From Xanthomonas sp. F10 (GTDB taxonomy: Bacteria > Pseudomonadota > Gammaproteobacteria > Xanthomonadales > Xanthomonadaceae): a stretch of 64,000 nt of DNA. Below are positions 38,213-47,155 of this stretch, piece after piece. The position numbers and the translations under genes were made by a program. The notes beneath the pieces were generated by a model. That model was given only the letters and a program-made list of their open reading frames with translations. It did not search any database and was not told where the DNA came from. The DNA lies in the NCBI RefSeq assembly GCF_014206815.1, contig NZ_JACHNP010000002.1:1-64000 (forward strand), in the 5' to 3' direction. Numbering within the stretch: position 1 is the first letter of the stretch; the number at the start of each line of letters is the position of its first letter.

Positions 38213-39153
38213 TGCTCTCGCGCGTCGCCGACAACCTCTACTGGTTCAGCCGCTACGTGCGCCGCGCCGAGACCACCGCGCGGCTGGTGGGAGTGGGCAG
38301 CCTGCTGCAACTGGACCTGCCGCGCTCGGTGCGTTTCGCCTGGCGGCCGATGATCGACACGGTAGGCGCCGGCGAGATCTTCGCGCTGTGGTTCCCCAAT
38401 GCCGGCGACGACGTCGGCGATGCCGACGTGGTGCGCTTCCTGCTGCTGGACGAGCGCAACCCGTCCTCGCTGCGCAGCTCGGTGCGCTACGCCCGCGAAC
38501 TGCTGCGCAGCATCCGCGACACGCTGCCGCAGGAGATCTGGGAAGCGGTCAACGACCTGCATCTGCACATCGACGCCAACGGCGAGCGCAGCGTCGGCCG
38601 CCGCTACCGCATGGAGTTCCTGGGCCACGTCACCGATGCCTGCCTGAAGGTGTCCGGGCTGTTGACCGCCAACGTCAGCCGCGACATCGGCTTCCAGTTC
38701 CTGCGCCTGGGCACGGCGATCGAGCAGGCCGACATGACCACGCGCATCATCGACGCCGGCGCCTCGGGCCTGATCACCCCGCGCCAGGCCGACGACCGCG
38801 AGGCCTACCAGGCCATGCAGTGGATGAGCGTGCTGCGTGCCCAGGCCGCCTACCAGATGTACCGCCGCCACGTGCGGCAGCGCGTCACCGGCGAGCAGGC
38901 GCTGCGTTTCCTGCTGCAGAACAACGACTTCCCGCGCAGCGTGCAGTTCTGCCTGGTGCGCGCCCAGCACATCCTGCCGACCATGCCGCCGCGGCCGCCG
39001 GTGGAGCGCGCACTGATGCGCATCAGCGGGCTGGTGCGCAATGCCGACCCGGCCTACCTGGCCGCGCACAACCCGGCCGGGTTCATGGACGAGATCCAGA
39101 CCCACCTCGGCCACCTGCACAACGCCATCGCCGAGGCCTACTTCAGTTCCTGA
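38212..39153 (+). CDS. Alpha-E domain protein
   Basis: A 313-residue mostly helical protein, MLSRVADNLYWFSRYVRRAE..., with the alpha-E signature RYVRRAETTARLV, LHIDANGERSVGRRYRMEFLG, and FLRLGTAIEQADMTTRIID. Always found beside the type 2 ATP-grasp protein in bacteria; biochemical activity unknown. Overlap TGATG with the preceding gene indicates coupled translation and probably a stable partnership. Confidence 0.9.
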   Translation: MLSRVADNLYWFSRYVRRAETTARLVGVGSLLQLDLPRSVRFAWRPMIDTVGAGEIFALWFPNAGDDVGDADVVRFLLLDERNPSSLRSSVRYARELLRSIRDTLPQEIWEAVNDLHLHIDANGERSVGRRYRMEFLGHVTDACLKVSGLLTANVSRDIGFQFLRLGTAIEQADMTTRIIDAGASGLITPRQADDREAYQAMQWMSVLRAQAAYQMYRRHVRQRVTGEQALRFLLQNNDFPRSVQFCLVRAQHILPTMPPRPPVERALMRISGLVRNADPAYLAAHNPAGFMDEIQTHLGHLHNAIAEAYFSS

Positions 39154-39381
39154 GCCGCGCAGGGCGCCCCGGGCCCCGAGTCCGGCGGTCGCGGCGCGGC
39201 CCGTGTGAGGCGCGGCATAGTGGCCAGGGCGTCCTGTCGTTCCCCCTATGCGGCATCCGTCCGCAGGCGTATGGTGCGCGGCGGCCGGGGCGCACCCGGT
39301 TGGTAGACAGTTTTCTGAATAGGCGATTCCGGCGCCGGAACTTGCCCCATCGTCTGGCCGGAGAGCTAGAATTGGCGGCTA

Positions 39382-39395
39382 TGTAAACGTTTTCT
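39382..39395 (+). promoter_or_regulatory. cre-like LacI-family operator upstream of the GH3 gene
   Basis: TGTAAACGTTTTCT matches every position of the Bacillus CcpA cre consensus TGWAARCGYTTNCW and has the central CG dyad expected for LacI-family repressors. It lies 12 bp before the ATG, directly downstream of a possible promoter (TTGCCC at 39342 and TAGAAT at 39367, with a long 19-bp spacer). Xanthomonads have no CcpA, so another LacI-family protein is inferred. No regulator gene is adjacent. Confidence 0.6.
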
Positions 39396-39406
39396 CAAAG
39401 GACCCC

Positions 39407-41584
39407 ATGGCTTCGGATCGTATCGAATCGCTCATCGCCCGCATGACCGTCGAGGAGAAGGTCGGCCAGCTCGGCGTCTTCGCCGACATGGTGCGCCCGT
39501 TCGCCCCCGACGTGAATCCGGAAGCCAACGTCCGCAATGCCGACGAGGTGCTGCAGCAGGTGCGCGCCGGCCGGGTCGGCTCGCTGTTCAACGGCGTCGG
39601 CGCGGAGCTGGGGCGGCGCATCCAGCAGGTGGCGCTGGAGGAGAGCCGGCTGGGCATCCCGGTGATCCTGGCCGCGGACGTGATCCATGGCATGCGCACG
39701 GTGTTCCCGATCCCGCTGGGCGAGGCCGCCAGCTTCGAGCCGGAGCTGGCCGAGCGCACCGCGCGCGCCACCGCGGTCGAGGCCACCGCCGCCGGCATCC
39801 ACTGGACCTACGCGCCGGCGGTGGACATCGCCCGCGACCAGCGCTGGGGCCGCGGCGCCGAGGGTGCCGGCGAGGACGTGGTGCTGGGCTGCGCCTTCGC
39901 CGCCGCACGCGTGCGCGGCTTCCAGGGGCCGGACCTGCGTGCCGACGACGCACTGCTGGCCACGCCCAAGCACTTCGCCGCCTACGGCGCGGTCGCCGCC
40001 GGCATGGAGTACGCCAGCGTCGATATCGCCCCGCAGACCCTGCGCGACGTGCACCTGCCGCCGTTCCAGGCCGCCCTCGGCGCCGGCGCGCTGAGCGTGA
40101 TGACCTCCTTCAACGACATCAATGGCGTGCCGGCCAGCGCCAACCACGAACTGCTGACAGAGATCCTGCGCGGCGAATGGAAGTTCCCCGGCGTGGTGAT
40201 CTCCGACTACACCGCCGACATGGAGCTGATCGCGCACGGCTATGCCGCCGACGAGCGCGACGCGACCAAGAAGGCGTTCCTGGCCGGCATGGACATGAGC
40301 ATGCAGAGCGGCTTCTACGCCGCGCACCTGCCGTCGCTGGTGGAGGACGGCGAGGTGCCGATGGCGCTGCTGGATGCGTCGGTGCGCCGCGTGCTGGAAC
40401 TGAAGGAAGCGATCGGCCTGCTGGACGATCCGTACCGCTCGCTGGACGCGGCGCGCGAGGCCGACCAGTCGCACATCGCCGCGCACGATGCGCTGGCGCG
40501 CGACGCGGCGCGGCGCTCGATCGTGCTGCTGAAGAACGACGGCCCGGTGCTGCCGCTGCGCAAGCAGGGGCAGAAGATCGCGCTGATCGGCCCGTTCGTG
40601 CAGGACCGCGACAACATCGAGGGCTGCTGGACCCTGTTCGGCGACAAGAGTCGCTACGTGACCCTGGAGGCCGGCGTGCGCTCCGCGCTGGACGACGCGC
40701 AGGCGCTGACCGTGGTGCCCGGCTGCGCGCTGGAAGCGCCGCTGGACGGCGGCATCGAGGCGGCGGTGGCCGCCGCGCGCGCCGCCGACGTGGTGGTGCT
40801 GGCGCTGGGCGAGCCGCAGCGCTACAGCGGCGAGGCGCAGTCGCGCACCCAGATCGTGCTGCCGCCGGCGCAGCAGGCGCTGGCCGAGGCGGTGGCCGCC
40901 ACCGGCACGCCGCTGGTGGTGCTGCTGCGCAACGGCCGCGCGCTGGCCCTGCAGGGTGCGGTGCGCGACGCCGCGGCGATCGCGGTGACCTGGTACCTGG
41001 GCACGCAGACCGGCCCGGCGGTGGCCGACGTGCTGTTCGGCGACTACAACCCGTCCGCGCGCCTGCCGGTGAGCTTCCCGCTCGACGCCGGGCAGCAGCC
41101 GTACTTCTACAACCACCCGCGCACCGGCCGGCCGGAATTGCCGACGATGAGCGAGTTCAAGTCGCGCTGGCGCGAGGTGCCGAACGCGCCGCTGTATCCG
41201 TTCGGCCACGGTCTCGGCTACACCCAGTTCGCCTACGGCGTGCCGCAGCTCGACCGCACCCAGGTCGGTTGGGACGACACCCTGACCGTGACCACGCGCA
41301 TCGACAACGTCGGCGAGCGCGAGGGCGAGGAAGTGGTGCAGCTGTACATCCACGACCGCGTCGCCAGCCGGGTGCGCCCGGTGCGCGAGCTGAAGGCGTT
41401 CCGCAAGGTGCGGCTGGCGGCGGGCGAGGGCATGGAGGTCAGCTTCACCCTCGACCGCCACGCGCTGGCCTTCACCGGCCGCGACGGACAGTGCACGGCC
41501 GAGCCGGGCATGTTCGACCTGTGGGTGTGCGCGTCCTCGGCCAGCGGCGAGCCCGTGGCCTTCGAACTGCTGCCGCAGGGCTGA
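39407..41584 (+). CDS. Glycoside hydrolase family 3, BglX-like, cytoplasmic
   Basis: A 725-residue GH3 enzyme, [20 protein letters not shown]..., with no signal peptide, unlike periplasmic BglX. Order: TIM barrel (residues 1-340) with RWGRGAEGAGED, TPKHFAAYGA, and the nucleophile Asp in GVVISDYTADMEL; then the alpha/beta sandwich (VLLKNDGPVLPL to VADVLFGDYNPSARLPVSFP); and a C-terminal fibronectin III-like domain. Likely a beta-glucosidase releasing terminal beta-linked sugar from imported oligosaccharides. The fully cytoplasmic location implies an importer elsewhere. Preceded by a cre-like operator; no other sugar genes adjoin. Confidence 0.92.
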   Translation: MASDRIESLIARMTVEEKVGQLGVFADMVRPFAPDVNPEANVRNADEVLQQVRAGRVGSLFNGVGAELGRRIQQVALEESRLGIPVILAADVIHGMRTVFPIPLGEAASFEPELAERTARATAVEATAAGIHWTYAPAVDIARDQRWGRGAEGAGEDVVLGCAFAAARVRGFQGPDLRADDALLATPKHFAAYGAVAAGMEYASVDIAPQTLRDVHLPPFQAALGAGALSVMTSFNDINGVPASANHELLTEILRGEWKFPGVVISDYTADMELIAHGYAADERDATKKAFLAGMDMSMQSGFYAAHLPSLVEDGEVPMALLDASVRRVLELKEAIGLLDDPYRSLDAAREADQSHIAAHDALARDAARRSIVLLKNDGPVLPLRKQGQKIALIGPFVQDRDNIEGCWTLFGDKSRYVTLEAGVRSALDDAQALTVVPGCALEAPLDGGIEAAVAAARAADVVVLALGEPQRYSGEAQSRTQIVLPPAQQALAEAVAATGTPLVVLLRNGRALALQGAVRDAAAIAVTWYLGTQTGPAVADVLFGDYNPSARLPVSFPLDAGQQPYFYNHPRTGRPELPTMSEFKSRWREVPNAPLYPFGHGLGYTQFAYGVPQLDRTQVGWDDTLTVTTRIDNVGEREGEEVVQLYIHDRVASRVRPVRELKAFRKVRLAAGEGMEVSFTLDRHALAFTGRDGQCTAEPGMFDLWVCASSASGEPVAFELLPQG

Positions 41585-41766
41585 TTGCGGCGTCGCGGCG
41601 TAGCGGCAGCGCCTGCCGCCGCCGCAGCGACGTTCTTGAATAGGCGACGTGTCTACCGGACCCGTCGCCGTGACGTGACCGCGGCCACGCCCTGGCCGCG
41701 GCATGCTTGCCGTGCACGCGCGCTCTGCTAGGTTCGGGATTCGACCCCAACCGATAGGTGCACGTC

Positions 41767-42909
41767 ATGCGTACTCCCCTGGGTTTGGCTTGCGCGCTGG
41801 CCATGGGCCTGGCGATGTCCGCGGCACACGCCGCGCCCGCCGACAAGGCGGCCGAGCGGCGCGGCGACTGGCCGTTCTCGGCGACGCCGGTCGCCACCTT
41901 CAACGAACCCTGGGCGATGAGCTTCCTGCCCGACGGCACCGCCCTGGTCAGCGAGAAGGGCGGCACGCTCAAACGCATCGATCCGGTCAGCGGCCACACC
42001 GGCACGGTCAGCGGCGTACCCACCGTGGCGTACGGCGGCCAGGGCGGCCTGGGCGATGTGCTGCCGCATCCGGGCTTCGCCAAGAACGGCTGGGTCTACC
42101 TGAGCTACGCCGAACCCGGCAGCGGCGATACCCGCGGTGGCGCGGTGATGCGCGCCAAGCTGACGCTGGACAGCAACGGCGGCGGCGCTCTGTCGCAGCA
42201 GCAGGTGATCTGGCGGCAGCAACCGAAGGTGTCCGGCAACGGCCACTTCGGCCACCGCCTGGCGTTCGGCCCGGACGGCAAGCTGTGGATCAGTTCCAGC
42301 GAGCGGCAGAAGTTCGACCCGGCGCAGGACATGAGCGGCAACCTGGGCAAGATCGTGCGCCTCAACGACGACGGCAGCGTGCCGGCCGACAACCCGTTCG
42401 CCAACCGCGGCGGCGTCGCCGCGCAGGTCTGGTCGCTCGGCCACCGCAATGTGCTCGGCCTGGCCTTCGACGCCAACGGCCGGCTGTGGGAGCACGAAAT
42501 GGGCCCGGCCGGCGGCGACGAACTCAACCTGATCCAGCGCGGCGCCAACTACGGCTACCCGATCGTGTCCAATGGCGACCATTACGACGGCCGCCCGATC
42601 CCCGACCACAGCACGCGGCCGGAGTTCGCCGCGCCCAAGGTGAGCTGGACGCCGGTGATCTCGCCGGCCGGCTTCGTCATCTACAACGGCAGCCGCTTCC
42701 CGCAGTGGCGCGGCAACGGCTTCATCGGCGGCCTGTCCTCGCAGTCGCTGGTGCGGATCGAGTTCAATGGCGAAACCGCGCGCGAAGCGGCGCGCTACGA
42801 CATGGGCAAGCGCATCCGCGAAGTGGAGCAGGGGCCGGACGGCGCGCTGTGGCTGCTGGAAGACGGCGCCGGCGGGCGCTTGCTGAAGCTGCAGCCGCTG
42901 GAGAGTTGA
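41767..42909 (+). CDS. PQQ-dependent aldose sugar dehydrogenase (YliI-like)
   Basis: A 380-residue periplasmic beta-propeller quinoprotein of the soluble glucose dehydrogenase family. It has a signal peptide (cut after AAHAA), [39 protein letters not shown] with the presumed catalytic His, [19 protein letters not shown] and [16 protein letters not shown], which line the cofactor site. It should oxidise aldoses at C1 and pass electrons to the respiratory chain. ATG 41767 is chosen because AGGTG lies 7 bases upstream; an in-frame GTG three codons before is less well placed. No PQQ biosynthesis genes are in view. Confidence 0.9.
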   Translation: MRTPLGLACALAMGLAMSAAHAAPADKAAERRGDWPFSATPVATFNEPWAMSFLPDGTALVSEKGGTLKRIDPVSGHTGTVSGVPTVAYGGQGGLGDVLPHPGFAKNGWVYLSYAEPGSGDTRGGAVMRAKLTLDSNGGGALSQQQVIWRQQPKVSGNGHFGHRLAFGPDGKLWISSSERQKFDPAQDMSGNLGKIVRLNDDGSVPADNPFANRGGVAAQVWSLGHRNVLGLAFDANGRLWEHEMGPAGGDELNLIQRGANYGYPIVSNGDHYDGRPIPDHSTRPEFAAPKVSWTPVISPAGFVIYNGSRFPQWRGNGFIGGLSSQSLVRIEFNGETAREAARYDMGKRIREVEQGPDGALWLLEDGAGGRLLKLQPLES

Positions 42910-42914
42910 AGCAC

Positions 42915-42950
42915 GCACCCGGCAGTGGCGGTTGTGCCGCTGCCGGGTGC
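42915..42950 (+). terminator. Long hairpin after the PQQ dehydrogenase
   Basis: GCACCCGGCAG (42915-42925) pairs perfectly with CTGCCGGGTGC (42940-42950). It lacks a following T run, so it is a possible terminator or RNA-stabilising 3' hairpin. Confidence 0.4.
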
Positions 42951-43028
42951 GCGGCATGGGCGTACGCTTGGCGATGCGTCGGTTTCGTCGGGCGCGTCGT
43001 GCTGTTAGGAACAACGCCGTGCTGCCCT

Positions 43029-43096
43029 CGTAGGAGCGGCTTCAGCCGCGACGGGCTTTACCGAACAAGCGCGTCGCGGCTGAAGCCGCTCCTACG
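43029..43096. repeat. REP-like palindrome, copy 3 of 4
   Basis: CGTAGGAGCGGCTTCAGCCG and its inverse complement, with a 20-bp centre, between two convergent genes. The same family as the copies at 1975, 19854 and 47483. Confidence 0.85.
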
Positions 43097-43120
43097 AACG
43101 GGCGAGGTGGCGCGTCCGCC

Positions 43121-43429
43121 TCAGTCGCCGTTGCCGGCCCGCTCCCAGGCGCGTCGCACCGCGTGGCGGGCCTTGCTCCAGCTCAGGGTCTGCGAGCCCT
43201 TGTTGTTGTCCCAGTCGCGGTGCAGTTCCGCTTCCACCTGCTCGTAGGCGCGGTTGAAGTCGCGGATGCGCGCCTCGTGGCCGGCGTGGTAGGCGGGCTC
43301 GTAGTCTTCAAAGCGCTCGCCTTCGCTGTAGTAGGGCTCGTCCGCGAAGCGATCGCGCCAGTACTGCGAGACGCTGCTGCGGTCCCCGTCGTTGGGGGCG
43401 CGGCCGGGAATCTGATACGGAACGCTCAT
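43121..43429 (-). CDS. Small charged conserved-type protein, function unknown
   Basis: A 102-residue soluble acidic/aromatic protein with YWRDRFADEPYYSEG, DYEPAYHAGHEARI and LHRDWDNNKGSQTLSWSKAR. The Tyr/Trp and charged pattern looks like small stress-associated proteins of proteobacteria, but I cannot name a family. The gene has a good ribosome site (GGAGACCGACG before the ATG) and codon use like its neighbours, so it is probably real. Confidence 0.65.
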   Translation of the reverse strand: MSVPYQIPGRAPNDGDRSSVSQYWRDRFADEPYYSEGERFEDYEPAYHAGHEARIRDFNRAYEQVEAELHRDWDNNKGSQTLSWSKARHAVRRAWERAGNGD

Positions 43430-43597
43430 CGTCGGTCTCCGTTGCTGTGAATACGCTCCACGCTAGTCAGGCGCTCGTTAACCCTGTCCCTGCGCGGCGT
43501 GATCGCGGTATGAAACATTCATGCCTTCTGGCAGGCTGCGCCCGCGTGCACGGTGGCTTACGATCCGCCGCTACATCCTCGCTTTCCGGCAGACCCC

Positions 43598-44101
43598 ATG
43601 GCCGCCAACGGCATCGCCTTGCTGACCCCGTACCTGGCCACGGCCGGCGTCGGCTGGCTGTATTACCGGCGGATCCGCCGCTACTTCGGCCGCCAGCCCT
43701 GGCAACCGCGGCGCACCGCCGTGCGGCTCGGGTTCCTGCTGCTGGTCGCGGTCCTGCTGACCTGGCTGGCCGTGCAGTTGCCCGCCGTGCGCCTCGGCAT
43801 GGCGCTGGGCGCGGTGGGCGGTGCCGCGCTGGGCGCCTTCGCCCTGCACCACACCCGGATCAAGGTACAGGACGGCGCGCGCTGGTACACGCCCAATCCC
43901 TGGATCGGCGCCGCACTGAGCGTGCTGTTGCTGGGGCGCCTGGCCTGGCGCTGGGCCAGCGGTGCCTTCTCCGGCGGCAGCGCGCAGACCCTGCAGAACG
44001 CCAGTCCGCTGACCATGAGCATCGCTGCGGCGTTGATCGCCTATGGGCTGGTGTACGCCGCCGGGCTGCTCGTGCGCATGCGGGCGTTGACGACCACCTG
44101 A
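43598..44101 (+). CDS. Four- or five-helix membrane protein (possibly DUF1453/CcdC-like)
   Basis: A 167-residue hydrophobic protein, MAANGIALLTPYLATAGVGW..., with helices near residues 5-22, 40-58, 62-78, 103-120 and 140-160, and a basic loop YYRRIRRYFGRQPWQPRR. The layout resembles CcdC-type (DUF1453) proteins, but the similarity is weak. An in-frame start 15 codons upstream is possible. No functional clue from neighbours. Confidence 0.6.
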   Translation: MAANGIALLTPYLATAGVGWLYYRRIRRYFGRQPWQPRRTAVRLGFLLLVAVLLTWLAVQLPAVRLGMALGAVGGAALGAFALHHTRIKVQDGARWYTPNPWIGAALSVLLLGRLAWRWASGAFSGGSAQTLQNASPLTMSIAAALIAYGLVYAAGLLVRMRALTTT

Positions 44102-44225
44102 TCGCCGACGCGCGCCGGTTGCGACGCCATCGTGGTCGTCTTCATGCTGCGCAGACCATCGAGCGCAGCACCTCGCGCGCGAGATCGCGCGCAAGCCGAT
44201 GTGGTGTTCGCTCCGTGGCGCCGCG

Positions 44226-44723
44226 TCAGTGCGCGGCCGCCGCCGCTTCGTACGGCAAGGCCGTGGTGCCGGCCGCGCGCAGCGGGGCGTCGGCGGCGTC
44301 CAGTTGTTCCGGCTCGCCTTCGATCACCACCAGGATGCGGCCGGCCTCGATTTCCTCTTCGAAGTTGCGCCGCACCGGGTCCGGCACGGTCGACCCGACC
44401 AGGGCCGAGGACCAGCTGCCGACCAGCGCGCCGGCAATGGCCATCACGCCGGCGCCGGCCAGGGTGATGCCCAGTGGCGGCACCGCGATCGCCGCCAGCC
44501 CGGCCAGCAGGCCCGCCGCGCCGCCACCCAGGGCGCCGCGCGCGGCGGCCGGCACGGTGTCGGTCTTGCCTTCCTTGCGGTCGTCGGGGATGGCTTCCAG
44601 TTCGATGTCGCCGCGTGCGACCAGCGACAGGTCGTCGTTGTCGACACCGGCGCTGCGCGCGGCCTGCAGCGCACGGGTGGCGGTGGGCAGATCCGGGGCA
44701 CTGTAGACGCGGCGGCGTTTCAT
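44226..44723 (-). CDS. Hypothetical protein with a glycine-rich membrane hairpin
   Basis: A 165-residue protein starting MKRRRVYSAPDLPTATRALQ. A small N-terminal domain is followed by a Gly/Ala-rich hydrophobic region (residues 62-105, with GGGAAGLLAGLAAIAVPPLG), then an acidic C-terminal domain (FEEEIEAGRILVVIEGE). The arrangement is like general-stress proteins that pair a ferredoxin-like fold with a glycine-zipper hairpin, but I cannot name the family with certainty. Confidence 0.6.
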   Translation of the reverse strand: MKRRRVYSAPDLPTATRALQAARSAGVDNDDLSLVARGDIELEAIPDDRKEGKTDTVPAAARGALGGGAAGLLAGLAAIAVPPLGITLAGAGVMAIAGALVGSWSSALVGSTVPDPVRRNFEEEIEAGRILVVIEGEPEQLDAADAPLRAAGTTALPYEAAAAAH

Positions 44724-44810
44724 GGCGGGCGGCCCTTGCTGGCGGGCGTCCAGCCTCCGGGCGCTGGAGTTATCCGCGCGTGACCTGCGCGCAAGGCGGC
44801 GTGAAGGTGT

Positions 44811-46106
44811 TCAGGCCGCGTCCTTGCGCGGGAAGCGATAGAACAGCGCGCCCACCAGCAGCGCTACGCCTGCGGCGGCCAGGTTCTGCCAACTGGCACT
44901 GAGCAGCAGTGCCAGCGCCAGCAGCAGTGCCGCCAGCGGAATCAGTGGCCCCCCCGGCAGCCGCAGCGCACCGGGCCGGTCGCGGTAGCGCCGTGCCAGC
45001 ACCAGCACCGCCGCGGCGGTGCCGATGTAGGCGAACAGGCGGGTGACCATCGACAGCAGGGCCAGCTGCACGAACGAGCCGGACAGGGCCAGCGCCAGCG
45101 ACAGCACGCCCTGCAGCAGGATCGCCGCGGCCGGCGTGCGGAAGCGCGGATGCACCCGCGCCAGGAACGCCGGGCCATAGCCGTCCTTGGCCAGTGCGAA
45201 CAGGAAGCGCGGCCCCAGCATCACCGTGTTGCTGGTGGTGCCGAGGATGGAGATGGTGGCGCCGACAGTGAGGATCAGCGCCAGCGCCTCGCCGCCGAAG
45301 CCGCTGGCGGCGTCGGCCAGCGGCGTCGCCGATTGCGCCACGTTGGGCAGCGTGCCCTGCGCCACCACCTGCACCGCGGCATAGATCAGGGTGACGGTGA
45401 CGATCATGGTGATCAGCGCGAACGGCACGTCGCGGCGCGGATTGCGGTACTCGCCGGCGGCGGCCGGGATGTTCTCGAAACCGGCGTAGGCGAACAGCAG
45501 CAGCAAGGCCGCTTCGCCGAGGTTGCCGACATCGCGCGGGTCCGGGGTCTTGCCGGAGAACGCCCACGACCAGTCCACGTAGAACACGCCGATGGCCACG
45601 AACAGCAGCAGCGGCACCAGCTTGCCGATCACCAGCGCCACGCCGGTGCGCGCGGCCGACTTCACGCCGATCACGTTGATCGCGGTGAGCAGGCCGAGCG
45701 AGCCGACCACGATGCCCAGGCGTGCGCCGCCACCGGCCGCGGCCGGCCAGAAGCGCACCACCGCATCGGCCAGGCCGTTGCTCAGCGCCGCCGCCGAACT
45801 GATCCGGGTCAGCCAGATCATCCAGCCGATCTCGAAACCGGCGAAGCGGCCGAACGCCTCGCGCGCATATAGATAGCTGCCGCCGGGCTCGTCGAAGTAG
45901 CTGGCCGCCTGCGCGTAGCACAGCACCAGCAGGGCCACCGCCACGCCGGCCAGCAGCACCGCCCACAGGCTCAGCGGCCCGAGCAGGGCGGCGGTGGCCG
46001 CCGGCAGCAGGTAGATGCCGCTGCCGATCACGTCGTTGATCGACAGCCCGACGATCTGCCAGCGGCTGACCGCACGGACCAGCCCGGGTTGCGGCGCCTG
46101 GCTCAC
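44811..46106 (-). CDS. APC family permease
   Basis: A 431-residue, twelve-helix amino acid/polyamine/organocation transporter. Typical motifs: GLSINDVIGSGIYLLPAATA (helix 1 substrate site), EPGGSYLYAREAFGRFAGF, and FAYAGFENIPAAAGEYRNPR in helix 6. It starts with GTG at 46106 (VSQAPQPGLVRAVSRWQ), which overlaps the stop of the L,D-transpeptidase by 3 bases (GTGA), so translation is coupled. Likely an amino acid importer or exchanger; the substrate is unknown. Confidence 0.88.
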   Translation of the reverse strand: MSQAPQPGLVRAVSRWQIVGLSINDVIGSGIYLLPAATAALLGPLSLWAVLLAGVAVALLVLCYAQAASYFDEPGGSYLYAREAFGRFAGFEIGWMIWLTRISSAAALSNGLADAVVRFWPAAAGGGARLGIVVGSLGLLTAINVIGVKSAARTGVALVIGKLVPLLLFVAIGVFYVDWSWAFSGKTPDPRDVGNLGEAALLLLFAYAGFENIPAAAGEYRNPRRDVPFALITMIVTVTLIYAAVQVVAQGTLPNVAQSATPLADAASGFGGEALALILTVGATISILGTTSNTVMLGPRFLFALAKDGYGPAFLARVHPRFRTPAAAILLQGVLSLALALSGSFVQLALLSMVTRLFAYIGTAAAVLVLARRYRDRPGALRLPGGPLIPLAALLLALALLLSASWQNLAAAGVALLVGALFYRFPRKDAA

Positions 46107-46921
46107 GGTGCCGGCCCCACGGCCGGCAGCGCCCAGTCGGCCTGCAGGCGCCGGTACGCATCGCGCGGCAGCAGCACGAACAGCGGCGCGGCCGACGGCC
46201 GCAGCCACGCCAGCAGCCCTTGCATGTCGGCCGGCTGCATCGCGGTGCAGCCGGCGGTGGGCGCGCCCGGCGCACGCCACAGGTGGGCGAAGATGCAGCT
46301 GCCGGCCCCCGGCGTGCCCTGCGCGTTGTGGTGGATGACGAAGCCCTCGCGGTAGCGCGTGTCGCCGTCGTGGCGCAGGTCCAGGCGCATCGGCTCGGTG
46401 GACCCGGCCACCGCGGCGCTGCCGACCTCCTTGGCATCGACGATGCGGTTGTACAGCGGCGAGGTGGGCACGTCGATGCAGTAGTTGCTCTCCTGCATCG
46501 CCTGGTAGGGCATGGCGCTGTCGATGCGCGGCGCATAGCCGAAGGCCTCGCCGATGGTGAACACCCCCGCTGGGCTGCGGCCGTCGCCTTCGCGTTTCTG
46601 CGGGCCGTCGTCTTGTGCCGGATGCAGGCCCAGGCCCCAGGCGCTGCCGTGGCGGCCGAGGCTCACGTCGAAGGCCTTGCCATGCGCACGCCACCCCTGC
46701 GCGTCGCGCTCGAACGCCTGCAGCTGCCCCTGCGGGCTGTCCCAGTCCGGCGCCAGCACCAGGATCAGCTGCTGCGCGCGCTGCAAGGCGGGCAAGGCGG
46801 CGCTGTCGGCGGCCATGCTCGGCGCGGCGATCAGGGTGCACAGCAGGGCCAGGCCGATGCGCCAGGCGCGGTGGTGACCGTTGTGCACTGACGCGGCAGG
46901 GGACCGATGGAGCAGGGGCAT
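46103..46921 (-). CDS. L,D-transpeptidase (YkuD-domain) family protein, exported
   Basis: A 272-residue protein with a signal peptide (IGLALLCTLIAAPSMA, cut near AADS). The YkuD-like domain has FAHLWRAPGAPTAGCTAM with the catalytic Cys and upstream His, and DGRSPAGVFTIGEAFG, the usual substrate-side loop. It could form or exchange meso-diaminopimelate cross-links in peptidoglycan. ATG 46921 is preferred because GGAG sits 6 bases before it; an ATG two codons earlier directly abuts the GGAG. Its stop overlaps the GTG of the APC permease, an unusual partner. Confidence 0.85.
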   Translation of the reverse strand: MPLLHRSPAASVHNGHHRAWRIGLALLCTLIAAPSMAADSAALPALQRAQQLILVLAPDWDSPQGQLQAFERDAQGWRAHGKAFDVSLGRHGSAWGLGLHPAQDDGPQKREGDGRSPAGVFTIGEAFGYAPRIDSAMPYQAMQESNYCIDVPTSPLYNRIVDAKEVGSAAVAGSTEPMRLDLRHDGDTRYREGFVIHHNAQGTPGAGSCIFAHLWRAPGAPTAGCTAMQPADMQGLLAWLRPSAAPLFVLLPRDAYRRLQADWALPAVGPAP

Positions 46922-47155
46922 GGGCATCTCCGGTGGCGGCATGGGCGCGAGGGCGCGCCTTGGGTGCAAGGTAGCGCAGTTGCTAGGCGGATGGCGTGCG
47001 CTGGTGCCGCCATCTCGGCCGACTGCTCAACCGATGAAGTTGTTGACAGTGATGTGCGTGCTGACGACACATGGTCGGTGCGAGCAGTCTTGTCGTGTGA
47101 TGCCCTGGTTCCGAAACCGGGCAAGACGATCCATGCCGTTGCCGTTGCCGTTGCC

